From an uncultured Oscillospiraceae bacterium (GTDB taxonomy: Bacteria > Bacillota > Clostridia > Oscillospirales > Oscillospiraceae): a stretch of DNA of 45,547 nt. Shown one piece after another: positions 9,946 to 17,287 of this stretch. The stretch's first letter is position 1, and each line of letters opens with the position of its first letter. The notes under the pieces are model-generated. The model saw nothing but the letters and a program-made list of their open reading frames with translations. It was not told the origin of the DNA and searched no databases. The DNA lies in the NCBI GenBank assembly GCA_947629915.1, contig CANRFN010000037.1, positions 1 to 45,547 on the forward strand, read 5' to 3'. The translations under genes and the position numbers were made by a program.

Positions 9946-12291
9946 ATGTACAGCGAGAGCGTTCAAGATTGTTTTGCACAGATCGGTGCCTACACGGACT
10001 GGGTTGGGCCTGGCAGAGTGCTGATTGTTAACACAGAGAACTACGATGATTTGAGAGCTATAGTGAATCGTCTAGAGGCAGACAGAAGCAAACGGTGTAT
10101 CTACGTATCTGAGCATGTGTTCCCCAATGGCTTGCCCGATATCCAGATGACGTTGGAGATGCTGAGAGATGCAGGGTGCCATGTCGTGGTTGGGATCTCC
10201 CAGGCCTGTATGCTGCAAGGGGATCGTGTGCTGGACGATGTGCTGGATGAACTGCTGTACATGTCCATGCCTGGCCGTGCCATTGTGCTGGTGAGCCATT
10301 GCCATCGTCAGCTGGAAGAATACCTGCGCAGGGATCCACGGTTGGATAACCGGATCTTGTTTGTAGAGGGGCATAGCACCGTGCTGCCCAAGATCCGCTT
10401 GGCGGCCAGTGCCGCAGAATGTGCCGGGATATCCTATGACGATGGAATGGCGGCACTGATGCGCCATCTGGAAAGGCTGACAGACGGGGAGATCGCGAAA
10501 CAGGAGTATTTTACGGTGGTAACCTCGTTCTCTCTTGGGGCTTTTGCGCATTCCGTGTATCCTGTAGCCACCAGCGGCGGTGTTTTTGATGTGTTGAAAA
10601 AGCGGTATGTAGATCTTGCGGGGGCCGCTTTGAAGACTTATGGAACAGCGGAGCAATGGAACTGGCTGTGGGAAGAGATCAAGGAGTATGACAGTTTCTC
10701 CGCTTACGTAGTGACGCAGTTTGGTTCTACTACCGGGCTCTCTTCCTGCCTGGAAGATGTGATGGAGTCCGGCAGTGCCAAAGATCAGTGGTTGCTTTGG
10801 CTGGCATTGAAGACGTTTGGCGCCCCCACAGAACAATATCTGACCCTGGCATTGAACAACAGCCAGGCGGCCTCTGACTTGGAAGAGCACATCTATCAGG
10901 ATTTGTTGGAAGTTCGGTGGACAGACACAAAGTTTAAGTCGTGTTTTCTGGAGCGGAAACGCCTGATCAAGAATCTGCCAGAAAACCCATCGCAAGTGCA
11001 AACTTATTGCAAGTTGGTGGGGAAATGGGGCAAGAATGCTGTGTTCTACCTCACAGACGCCACAGAGGCAGAGGAAAAAACTTTCCTAGAGACCTTGAGC
11101 TTGTATGAGTGGTCAAAGAAGGAACTGGAAAACGCAGTGGCCCTTAGCTTCCCGGAACTTGCATTGTACCTGAAGGAGTTCATGTTCGATGAAACCAATA
11201 CCCATCTGTCCGATCAAGACGAGGGATTCCGTAGTGTCCTGACGGATTACTTTTCCCGGTATAAGTACCAGAAGGTTTGCAACCGGATCAAACCAGACTT
11301 TTTGGACCAGGTGAACCGGTTGGCGGCAGAGCGTCCGCTCAGTATATACAAGCTGCAACCCAGAAGTTCTATCCTCTCGGCCATGAACAGAGAAAAAACC
11401 GAAGGCTACTTCTTTGATGCCCTTGGGGTGGAATACCTCTCTTATATCCAGGCAAAGTGTGAGAAATACGGTTTAGTTTATGAGATAAACGTGGCGCATT
11501 GTGAGCTCCCATCTATCACAGTGAAAAACCAGGATTTTAGGCAATACTTCAACACAAAAGACAATGGTGATCTGGATGACCTAAAGCACCATAGCCAAAT
11601 CTATGATTTTGAGAAGTGCGACCTTCCGATTCATATTTTTAGAGAACTTGAGATTGTTGATAAAGAATTGAGCGACATCCGAAAGGAATTAGATCGTCAG
11701 GAAAATGTAGTAGAAAAGGCTGTAATCATACCGGATCATGGAGCCAGCCGGCTGGCGGTGATCTATCAGCATGAGAGCCAGACCTTATTGCAGTTGGAGG
11801 AAAAGGGAAAGCACAGCGGCAGATGTTGTCCAGCGGCAGAAGATCCCAAGATTCCAGAGGCTGTTTTCGAGGAGGGCTATGCGGTCCTCGGCAACTATGA
11901 ACGTTTTAAAGGCAGCAGAAAGGCGAGCGTGGAGGCACACGGCGGCACAACGTTAGAGGAAACGGTGATTCCCATTATCACCCTATCGATTCGGCCGGAT
12001 AAGGTCAAATACAGGTTTGAAGAGGAAACAGTCAAGTATAGGCCGGGCCAAACTGTAGAGATCGTGCTCTTCGCCAATGTACCAATGAAGCAGCCTCGGC
12101 TGATGATAGACGGGACCACTTATGTAGGAAGCTTCCGAGAAGATTCAAGACATGCAGTATTTGCCTTGGAAGACCTGAGACGCGCTGGGGATTACAATGC
12201 AATGGTGTATGAGGGGAACACCTATACGGGTGTGACTCTCCCATTCACGATCGAACGGCCTACAAAAATTCGAAACTTAGGCTTGCAGTAA
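9946..12291 (+). CDS. pglZ: PglZ-domain protein, core BREX component
   Basis: A 781-residue protein with the alkaline-phosphatase-superfamily PglZ domain in its C-terminal half. The diagnostic metal-site motif IPDHGASRLAV lies near residue 597 and the companion motif EAHGGTTLEETVIPII near residue 666. The N-terminal 450 residues are helical and less conserved. PglZ is the one protein shared by all BREX types; it is a metal-dependent phosphoesterase-fold protein whose exact substrate in defence is unsettled. Two ATGs are in frame, at 9940 and 9946. I chose 9946 because the ribosome site GGGAGG (9934-9939) abuts the first but lies 6 bp before the second. The C-terminal 90 residues look like a small beta-rich domain. 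Confidence 0.9.
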   Translation: MYSESVQDCFAQIGAYTDWVGPGRVLIVNTENYDDLRAIVNRLEADRSKRCIYVSEHVFPNGLPDIQMTLEMLRDAGCHVVVGISQACMLQGDRVLDDVLDELLYMSMPGRAIVLVSHCHRQLEEYLRRDPRLDNRILFVEGHSTVLPKIRLAASAAECAGISYDDGMAALMRHLERLTDGEIAKQEYFTVVTSFSLGAFAHSVYPVATSGGVFDVLKKRYVDLAGAALKTYGTAEQWNWLWEEIKEYDSFSAYVVTQFGSTTGLSSCLEDVMESGSAKDQWLLWLALKTFGAPTEQYLTLALNNSQAASDLEEHIYQDLLEVRWTDTKFKSCFLERKRLIKNLPENPSQVQTYCKLVGKWGKNAVFYLTDATEAEEKTFLETLSLYEWSKKELENAVALSFPELALYLKEFMFDETNTHLSDQDEGFRSVLTDYFSRYKYQKVCNRIKPDFLDQVNRLAAERPLSIYKLQPRSSILSAMNREKTEGYFFDALGVEYLSYIQAKCEKYGLVYEINVAHCELPSITVKNQDFRQYFNTKDNGDLDDLKHHSQIYDFEKCDLPIHIFRELEIVDKELSDIRKELDRQENVVEKAVIIPDHGASRLAVIYQHESQTLLQLEEKGKHSGRCCPAAEDPKIPEAVFEEGYAVLGNYERFKGSRKASVEAHGGTTLEETVIPIITLSIRPDKVKYRFEEETVKYRPGQTVEIVLFANVPMKQPRLMIDGTTYVGSFREDSRHAVFALEDLRRAGDYNAMVYEGNTYTGVTLPFTIERPTKIRNLGLQ

Positions 12292-12306
12292 GAAGAGGTG
12301 AGTGCG

Positions 12307-13803
12307 ATGGACGAAAACACGATAGTGCTCAGTAAAGATGAGAATCCGAACGCTCAAGACCCTGCGCTCCTTCAGCGGTTTAAGGATGCCTTTGATGCGA
12401 TGGTTGTGTACAAAGATCTCAATCAGAACAATTTCATCTCATCGTTTAAGCTTCCATCGTTCATGCGGGACTTTATCCTCAAAAACTTCCAAGACGATGA
12501 CGGTGTTGTGGATGTGGAGGGAGCGGGAGATTTTATTCGCCGCTTCATCCCCAAGAAGGAGGACTGGAAGTCCATTCAGAATCGGATTATTAACAACGGG
12601 GAGACGGTAAAGATTCTGGCAAAGATCTCCGTTGACATCAATATCGGCACAGGGGAGACCACGTTTTCTCTCCCAGACTATGGCCTATCAAGCAACAATA
12701 CAGCGATTCCTTGGGATGTTTGGAATGACTGCAGCGATGGCCTGTTAAAGTCTGAAGAGAACTGGGGCGTTGTAGAGTTGGGGTATCAGTACCCGTCTGA
12801 CGCTAAGACAAAAGGGAAGATCAAACTGCTGGGCTATGAGGATTTCTGCCCATATGAAGTGGATTTGGAGGAGTACCAGGCAGCGAGAGAACTTTTTTCA
12901 CTGGATGAGTGGATCGACATTGTCCTGGGGGCTGTGGATTACAATGCCCAGGGATATGGCAGCAGGACGCAGAAGCTCAATGTTCTGCAGAGACTTCTGC
13001 CGTTTGTCGAAAAGCGGCTCAATCTGATGGAACTGGCACCGGCTGGAACGGGAAAATCCTACTTGTTTGGCCAGGTGAGTCGTTATGGATGGCTGGTTTC
13101 TGGTAAGGTAACCCGAGCTAAACTCATCTATGACGTAGGAAAGAAGCAAGACGGTATTGTGGCTTTGCGGGACTACGTAGCGCTGGATGAGATCCGGGAA
13201 GCGGCCTATATGAAAGACGAGGAGATTCAGGCAGCGCTGCAAGCCATCATGGAGAATGGCAAGTATCGAGCGGGGGACAACCATGAGGTGAATGTGGATG
13301 CTGGCATCATCTTCTTGGGAAACATTCAGTCTGATGTGATGAATGAATACAGCAATATGTTGATGGAGTTGCCACGGCCATTCCATCAGACGCAGTTCCT
13401 GGACCGTATCCACGGCTTCATCAAAGGTTGGGAACTGCCTCGCATGAACGAGGATCTCAAAGTATGTGGGTGGGCGCTGAACTCAGAGTACTTCTCTTCT
13501 ATTTTGCATGAGCTGCGGGATGATCCCTCTTATCGCGCCATTGTGGATGCCCTGGTTGATGTGCCACCAAAGGCGGATACCCGCGACACAGAGGCAATCA
13601 AGCGCATTAGTACAGCGTACCTGAAACTCCTATTCCCCCATGTGAGGCGGCCGCAAGATATTGCACCATGGGACTTTAGAAAGTATTGCCTGTTGCCCGC
13701 CATGAACATGCGAGCGATTATTCGGGTTCAAATGGGGCTCATTGATGAGAAAGAGGCGGGTAAGACTGTGCCATCTTTCTCTGTACGTGAATGCAATGCA
13801 TGA
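12307..13803 (+). CDS. brxL: BrxL-type AAA+ ATPase, short form
   Basis: A 498-residue BrxL homologue. The N-terminal part carries the typical segments VYKDLNQNNFISSFKLPSF and the Arg/Phe-rich region before it. The AAA+ core has Walker A LAPAGTGKSYLF (Lys about 250) and a Walker B-like VALDEIRE, followed by a sensor region (GIIFLGNI). Well-studied type 1 BrxL proteins are near 670-680 residues and end in a Lon-protease-like domain. This one stops soon after the AAA+ lid and shows no such domain, so it is either the normal short type 4 form or has lost that part. I chose the ATG at 12307 over a GTG at 12298 because GAGGTGA (12295-12301) is correctly spaced for it. BrxL in type 1 systems is a DNA-binding hexameric motor needed for phage exclusion. 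Confidence 0.88.
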   Translation: MDENTIVLSKDENPNAQDPALLQRFKDAFDAMVVYKDLNQNNFISSFKLPSFMRDFILKNFQDDDGVVDVEGAGDFIRRFIPKKEDWKSIQNRIINNGETVKILAKISVDINIGTGETTFSLPDYGLSSNNTAIPWDVWNDCSDGLLKSEENWGVVELGYQYPSDAKTKGKIKLLGYEDFCPYEVDLEEYQAARELFSLDEWIDIVLGAVDYNAQGYGSRTQKLNVLQRLLPFVEKRLNLMELAPAGTGKSYLFGQVSRYGWLVSGKVTRAKLIYDVGKKQDGIVALRDYVALDEIREAAYMKDEEIQAALQAIMENGKYRAGDNHEVNVDAGIIFLGNIQSDVMNEYSNMLMELPRPFHQTQFLDRIHGFIKGWELPRMNEDLKVCGWALNSEYFSSILHELRDDPSYRAIVDALVDVPPKADTRDTEAIKRISTAYLKLLFPHVRRPQDIAPWDFRKYCLLPAMNMRAIIRVQMGLIDEKEAGKTVPSFSVRECNA

Positions 13804-13884
13804 GCTATTGAAATGGGCAACTAGGTGACTGACTAGAATTATAGAATCAAGTGGTTCAAAATAGGACGGATTGAGAAAGCATTT

Positions 13885-14097
13885 ATGGGCAGGAAGGTAA
13901 TAAACAGAGTATGCACAGTGTGCGGAAGGGCACCCCTTACAAAAAATGAAGTTGGAATCAACCAGAAGCTTTTGGGCGAGGCCACAACTGTCTACTACTG
14001 CCTGGATGATCTGGCAGAGTATTTAGAGGTTACTGTTCAGGACATCGAGGATAAGATTGAGGAGTTCAAAGAGCAAGGGTGCAAACTTTTTGAATAG
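13885..14097 (+). CDS. Small CxxC protein between brxL and a cysteine desulfurase
   Basis: A 70-residue protein starting with a basic stretch and a CTVCGRAPLTKNE motif (Cys10, Cys13), followed by Cys39 in YYCLDDL and Cys66 near the end. The C-terminal half is an acidic amphipathic helix. Four cysteines in so short a protein suggest a zinc knuckle or a sulfur-relay protein; no family is recognised with certainty. It lies 81 bp after brxL and 30 bp before the cysteine desulfurase, on the same strand. A role as sulfur carrier or adaptor between the desulfurase and BrxP is an inference from position alone. The ribosome site is weak (GAGAAAG about 10 bp upstream). Confidence 0.75.
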   Translation: MGRKVINRVCTVCGRAPLTKNEVGINQKLLGEATTVYYCLDDLAEYLEVTVQDIEDKIEEFKEQGCKLFE

Positions 14098-14127
14098 GTA
14101 GCTATATTGCGATGGAGGTGAGATGGA

Positions 14128-15312
14128 ATGATATATGCTGATCATGCTGCTACAACAAAGTTAGATGAAGAAGCCCTAGAGGCAATGCTCCCGTACCTGC
14201 GGGATATATACGCCAATCCATCTCAACCCTATCGAATTTCCAGAGAGCCCAAAATGGCACTGAAAAAGGCAAGGGAGACCATCGCTGGCTGTATCGGCGC
14301 AGAGCCAGAGGAGATCTATTTTACTTCCGGCGGAACAGAGAGCGATAATTGGGCGGTACAAGGAGTGACATGGGAAATACCACGCGAAAAAGAAATCCTG
14401 GTATCAGCCATTGAGCATCACGCAGTACTTTCGGCGGCTGAGGCTGCTGGCCGTAGGGGGTGCGACATTCGAATAATCCAACCCGATAGAGGAGGACATG
14501 TTTTACCAGAAACCCTGAAACGTGCACTTACAGGTAAGACAACATTTGTCTCAGTAATGATGGTAAACAATGAGGTGGGTACCATCCAGCCTATTCGTGA
14601 GCTTGCTGCAGTCACATGTGAGACACAAAATGCCTTACAGGCGATGAATTCCAAAACAAGCGGTGCAAATTCGCGTATTGTCTTTCACACAGACGCCGTA
14701 CAGGCAGTGGGGCACATACCTGTGAATGTGCAGTCAAACTGTGAAGGGGTGGATCTCCTCTCAGCATCAGCGCACAAATTCAATGGGCCGCGGGGAGTAG
14801 GCTTCTTGTATGTTCGAAAGGGTACAAATCTAGCTCCATACATCTATGGGGGTGCCCAGGAGCACGGAATGCGCTCTGGAACAGAGAACGTAGCTGGAAT
14901 TGTAGGAATGGCTGTAGCATTGGAAAAGCACTGTGCAACGATCGAGGCAGACCAGCTATATATTCGGGATCTAGAGCAACAACTGTTGGCGGGTTTAGAA
15001 GAAAGTGAAGTACCATATGGTCGCAATGGAGAGCCTCCTTTTGCTCCAGGAATTCTCAGCCTCAGCTTCCCTGGGCTTAGCGGTGAGGCAATGCTTCATA
15101 GGCTGGATTTAATGGGAATAGCAGTTTCCACCGGGTCCGCTTGTGATGGCGAAAAAACCCAGATCTCTCATGTGTTGCGTGCAATTAATCTGGACAAGAT
15201 GCGAGCTAAAGGGACAATTCGGCTTTCGCTTGGAAGAGATAATACTTCTGATGAAGTTAAGACTATTGTGGGTGCTTTGAAGAAAATAACTATTACATCA
15301 CAAGGCTGTTAA
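14128..15312 (+). CDS. Cysteine desulfurase, DndA/IscS/NifS type
   Basis: A 394-residue PLP enzyme that takes sulfur from cysteine as an enzyme-bound persulfide. The N-terminus reads MIYADHAATTKLDEEAL, a NifS-family signature. The PLP lysine is in SASAHKFNGPRG (Lys about 217) and the persulfide cysteine in STGSACDGEK (Cys about 339). The length is normal. It is the last gene of the BREX run, 30 bp after the small CxxC protein, with ribosome site GGAGGTGAG before the ATG. No iscU- or nifU-like scaffold is adjacent, so a dedicated partner inside the BREX operon (BrxP) fits better than general Fe-S assembly. In Dnd and Ssp systems the same enzyme class (DndA, SspA) supplies sulfur for DNA phosphorothioation or builds the cluster of the PAPS-reductase partner. 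The dedicated role is inference. Confidence 0.92.
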   Translation: MIYADHAATTKLDEEALEAMLPYLRDIYANPSQPYRISREPKMALKKARETIAGCIGAEPEEIYFTSGGTESDNWAVQGVTWEIPREKEILVSAIEHHAVLSAAEAAGRRGCDIRIIQPDRGGHVLPETLKRALTGKTTFVSVMMVNNEVGTIQPIRELAAVTCETQNALQAMNSKTSGANSRIVFHTDAVQAVGHIPVNVQSNCEGVDLLSASAHKFNGPRGVGFLYVRKGTNLAPYIYGGAQEHGMRSGTENVAGIVGMAVALEKHCATIEADQLYIRDLEQQLLAGLEESEVPYGRNGEPPFAPGILSLSFPGLSGEAMLHRLDLMGIAVSTGSACDGEKTQISHVLRAINLDKMRAKGTIRLSLGRDNTSDEVKTIVGALKKITITSQGC

Positions 15313-15436
15313 ATTTAGCAGAACGTCATCAAGTGTAACTTCAGAGCCAGGGGCACCTCAATAATAATGAAATTTCGCAGTGAGAATAAAGCATAGAACG
15401 CCTCGCAGTATATACATGGAAGTAGCACAGGACAAC

Positions 15437-15468
15437 AAAGGGGCCTTCCGGGATGGGAGACCCCTTTT
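15437..15468 (-). terminator. Probable terminator after cysK
   Basis: On the minus strand AAAGGGG pairs with CCCCTTT across an interrupted inner stem (TCC/GGA), 24 bp past the cysK stop. The T-rich tail (TTTGTTGT) is weak, so termination may be partial. On the plus strand the same hairpin ends in CCCCTTTTC and could also serve the cysteine desulfurase transcript. The stretch 15313-15436 before it shows nothing recognisable. Confidence 0.5.
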
Positions 15469-15491
15469 CAGCGATAGGGGATTGCGCGTGA

Positions 15492-16424
15492 TCAGTCTGC
15501 GAACAGCGGGGTGGAGAGATAGCGGTCTCCGGTGTCCGGCAGCAGAGCCACGATGGTCTTGCCCTTGTTCTCCGGGCGCTTGGCCAGCTGAATGGCTGCC
15601 CATACCGCGGCGCCGGAGGAGATGCCCACCAGCACACCTTCCGCCTTGCCCACCTGTTTGCCGGCGGCGAAGGCGTCCTCGTTCTCAACGGGGATGATCT
15701 CATCGTAGACGGCGGTGTTCAGCACATCGGGGACAAAGCCGGCGCCGATGCCCTGGATCTTGTGGCTGCCGGAGACGCCCTTGGACAGCACCGGGGAGCT
15801 GGCGGGCTCCACGGCCACTACCTTCACATTGGGGTTCTGGCTCTTCAGGTATTCGCCAACGCCGGTGATAGTGCCGCCGGTGCCAACGCCTGCCACGAAG
15901 ATGTCCACCTTGCCGTCTGTGTCTTCCCAGATCTCCGGGCCGGTGGTGGCCTTGTGGACGGCCGGGTTGGCGGGGTTCACAAACTGGCCGGGGATGAAGC
16001 TGTTGGGGATCTCCTTGGCCAGCTCATCTGCCTTGGCAATGGCGCCCTTCATGCCCTTGGCGCCCTCGGTGAGGACCAATTCAGCGCCGTATGCCTTCAT
16101 CAGTTGGCGGCGCTCCACGCTCATGGTCTCGGGCATCACGATGATGATGCGGTATCCCCGGGCGGCGGCCACGGAGGCCAGGCCGATGCCGGTGTTGCCG
16201 GAGGTGGGCTCGATGATCACGGAGCCGGGCTTCAGAAGACCTTTGGCCTCGGCGTCATCGATCATGGCCTTGGCGATCCGGTCCTTTACGGAGCCTGCGG
16301 GGTTAAAGTACTCCAGCTTGGCCAGGATGGTGGCATCCAAGCCCTCGTTCTTTTCGATGTGGACCAGTTCCAGCAGCGGGGTGTGGCCGATCAGCTGATC
16401 TGCGGATGAATAGATTTTGCTCAT
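15492..16424 (-). CDS. cysK: Cysteine synthase A (O-acetylserine sulfhydrylase)
   Basis: A 310-residue fold-type II PLP enzyme that makes cysteine from O-acetylserine and sulfide. The PLP lysine is in NPAGSVKDR (Lys47), the substrate-binding loop is [10 protein letters not shown] and the phosphate cradle is GTGGTITG. The length is standard for CysK. The ribosome site GGAGG lies 10 bp before the ATG at 16424. It is convergent with the BREX operon and divergent from the Rrf2 regulator gene. Its promoter carries a dyad that the regulator could bind. Its base use is more GC-rich than the BREX genes, as for a core gene. It makes the substrate of the adjacent cysteine desulfurase; whether that matters is untested. 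Confidence 0.96.
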   Translation of the reverse strand: MSKIYSSADQLIGHTPLLELVHIEKNEGLDATILAKLEYFNPAGSVKDRIAKAMIDDAEAKGLLKPGSVIIEPTSGNTGIGLASVAAARGYRIIIVMPETMSVERRQLMKAYGAELVLTEGAKGMKGAIAKADELAKEIPNSFIPGQFVNPANPAVHKATTGPEIWEDTDGKVDIFVAGVGTGGTITGVGEYLKSQNPNVKVVAVEPASSPVLSKGVSGSHKIQGIGAGFVPDVLNTAVYDEIIPVENEDAFAAGKQVGKAEGVLVGISSGAAVWAAIQLAKRPENKGKTIVALLPDTGDRYLSTPLFAD

Positions 16425-16511
16425 GATAGTACCTCCAAAAGGAATGAAGTGAGATGTCCCGTGGGAAGATCGGACGGATCGCCCGTTCGGTCTGCTGTCT
16501 TCTGCGTAAGC

Positions 16512-16528
16512 CCTACTAACTTGGTGGG
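16512..16528 (-). promoter_or_regulatory. Candidate Rrf2-family operator before cysK
   Basis: The minus strand shows a 17-bp dyad, CCCACCAAGTTAGTAGG, in which 6 of 8 base pairs match around a central G. It starts about 10 bp downstream of the -10 box, over the transcription start. Its form (CCyACyAAnTTrGTrGG) resembles operators I recall for CymR/IscR-type Rrf2 regulators in Clostridia. The regulator gene lies next door. Confidence 0.5.
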
Positions 16529-16537
16529 TTTATAGGG

Positions 16538-16566
16538 ATTATAGACCTGGGAGGGGGAGGTGTCAA
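16538..16566 (-). promoter_or_regulatory. cysK promoter, perfect consensus
   Basis: On the minus strand the -35 box TTGACA (16561-16566) and -10 box TATAAT (16538-16543) both match consensus exactly with a 17-bp spacer. Transcription would start near 16531, leaving a leader of about 107 bases before cysK. A promoter this strong usually needs a repressor, in keeping with the dyad just downstream. Confidence 0.8.
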
Positions 16567-16742
16567 CAGGAAAATTGGGGGGATGCGAAATCTTGTGGGA
16601 TTGGTGCATAGGAGTCAGACAGAGCGACATTCTTTGTGCAGTGGGACCAAAGAGCACTAAAAGAGTGCTGATGGTTCATCTACTGCTCCCATGGTGCGGC
16701 TCCTTGCCGTGACATTTTTCTCTCCTGGTCTACATTTCCATC

Positions 16743-16771
16743 TTGAAATCCTACTTACCATGCGGTATGAT
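16743..16771 (+). promoter_or_regulatory. Promoter of the Rrf2 regulator gene
   Basis: The -35 box TTGAAA (16743-16748), a 17-bp spacer and the -10 box TATGAT (16766-16771) lie 30 bp before the start codon. The spacer contains CCTACTTA, similar to one half of the dyad at cysK, which would allow autoregulation. The rest of the 16425-16800 gap holds the cysK promoter, operator and leader; 16570-16740 shows nothing else. Confidence 0.65.
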
Positions 16772-16800
16772 AGGAATTAGCAAACAGGAGGTGGCACGGG

Positions 16801-17232
16801 GTGCTGGTATCGACAAAAGGACGGTATGCCCTGCGGGTGATGATCGACCTGGCGGAGCATCAGGCGGACAACTATATTCCGCTCAAAGTAATTGCAGACC
16901 GGCAGGAGATCTCGGAGAAGTATTTGGAGACCATTATCAAAGAGCTGGTGCGGGCCAGGATGCTGTCTGGCGTCCGGGGCAAGGGCGGCGGCTATAAGCT
17001 GACAAAGCCCCCAGAACAGTATACGGTGGGGAGCATTCTCCGATCCACGGAGGACTGCCTGGGCACCGTGGCATGCCTCGATGAAAATGCAGAAAACTGC
17101 CCGAGAGCGGCGGATTGCCGGACGCTGCCGCTGTGGAAGGGCCTGGACAAGGTGATCAATGAATACCTGGACAGCGTTACCCTTGCGGACCTGATGGACA
17201 CCGGGGATGCCGGAGACAACTACGTCATATGA
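16801..17232 (+). CDS. Rrf2-family transcription regulator (CymR/IscR-like)
   Basis: A 143-residue winged-helix regulator opening with the family signature MLVSTKGRYALRVMIDLA and containing the recognition-helix region ISEKYLETIIKEL and the wing GVRGKGGGY. Cysteines at 86, 92, 100 and 106 sit where IscR holds its [2Fe-2S] cluster, though the spacing (C-x7-C-x5-C for the last three) is not identical. CymR of Bacillus lacks this set, so the protein may sense an Fe-S cluster or redox state. The GTG start at 16801 has AGGAGG 8 bp upstream. It is divergent from cysK and followed by a strong bidirectional hairpin. A role as repressor of cysteine-synthesis genes is the likeliest call; control of Fe-S or BREX sulfur genes is possible. 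Confidence 0.9.
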   Translation: MLVSTKGRYALRVMIDLAEHQADNYIPLKVIADRQEISEKYLETIIKELVRARMLSGVRGKGGGYKLTKPPEQYTVGSILRSTEDCLGTVACLDENAENCPRAADCRTLPLWKGLDKVINEYLDSVTLADLMDTGDAGDNYVI

Positions 17233-17239
17233 GAAATAG

Positions 17240-17282
17240 AAAAGCCTGCCTCACCGCTGAATGGCGGTGAGACAGGCTTTTT
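17240..17282. terminator. Bidirectional terminator between rrf2 and helicase
   Basis: An AAAAGCCTG-C-CTCACCGC arm pairs with GCGGTGAG-A-CAGGCTTTT around a 6-base loop with one mismatch. It has an A-run on one side and a T-run on the other, so it can end both the plus-strand regulator transcript and the minus-strand helicase transcript, whose stop is only 5 bp away. Confidence 0.9.
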
Positions 17283-17287
17283 CTACC

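Noticed and set aside
14128..15312. Cysteine desulfurase as housekeeping IscS of an isc operon
   Set aside because: There is no iscU- or nifU-like scaffold next to it, and the Rrf2 gene is 1.5 kb away behind cysK on its own promoter.
15715..16409. Plus-strand frames over 200 codons opposite cysK
   Set aside because: Shadows of cysK in GC-rich DNA without ribosome site or conserved motif.
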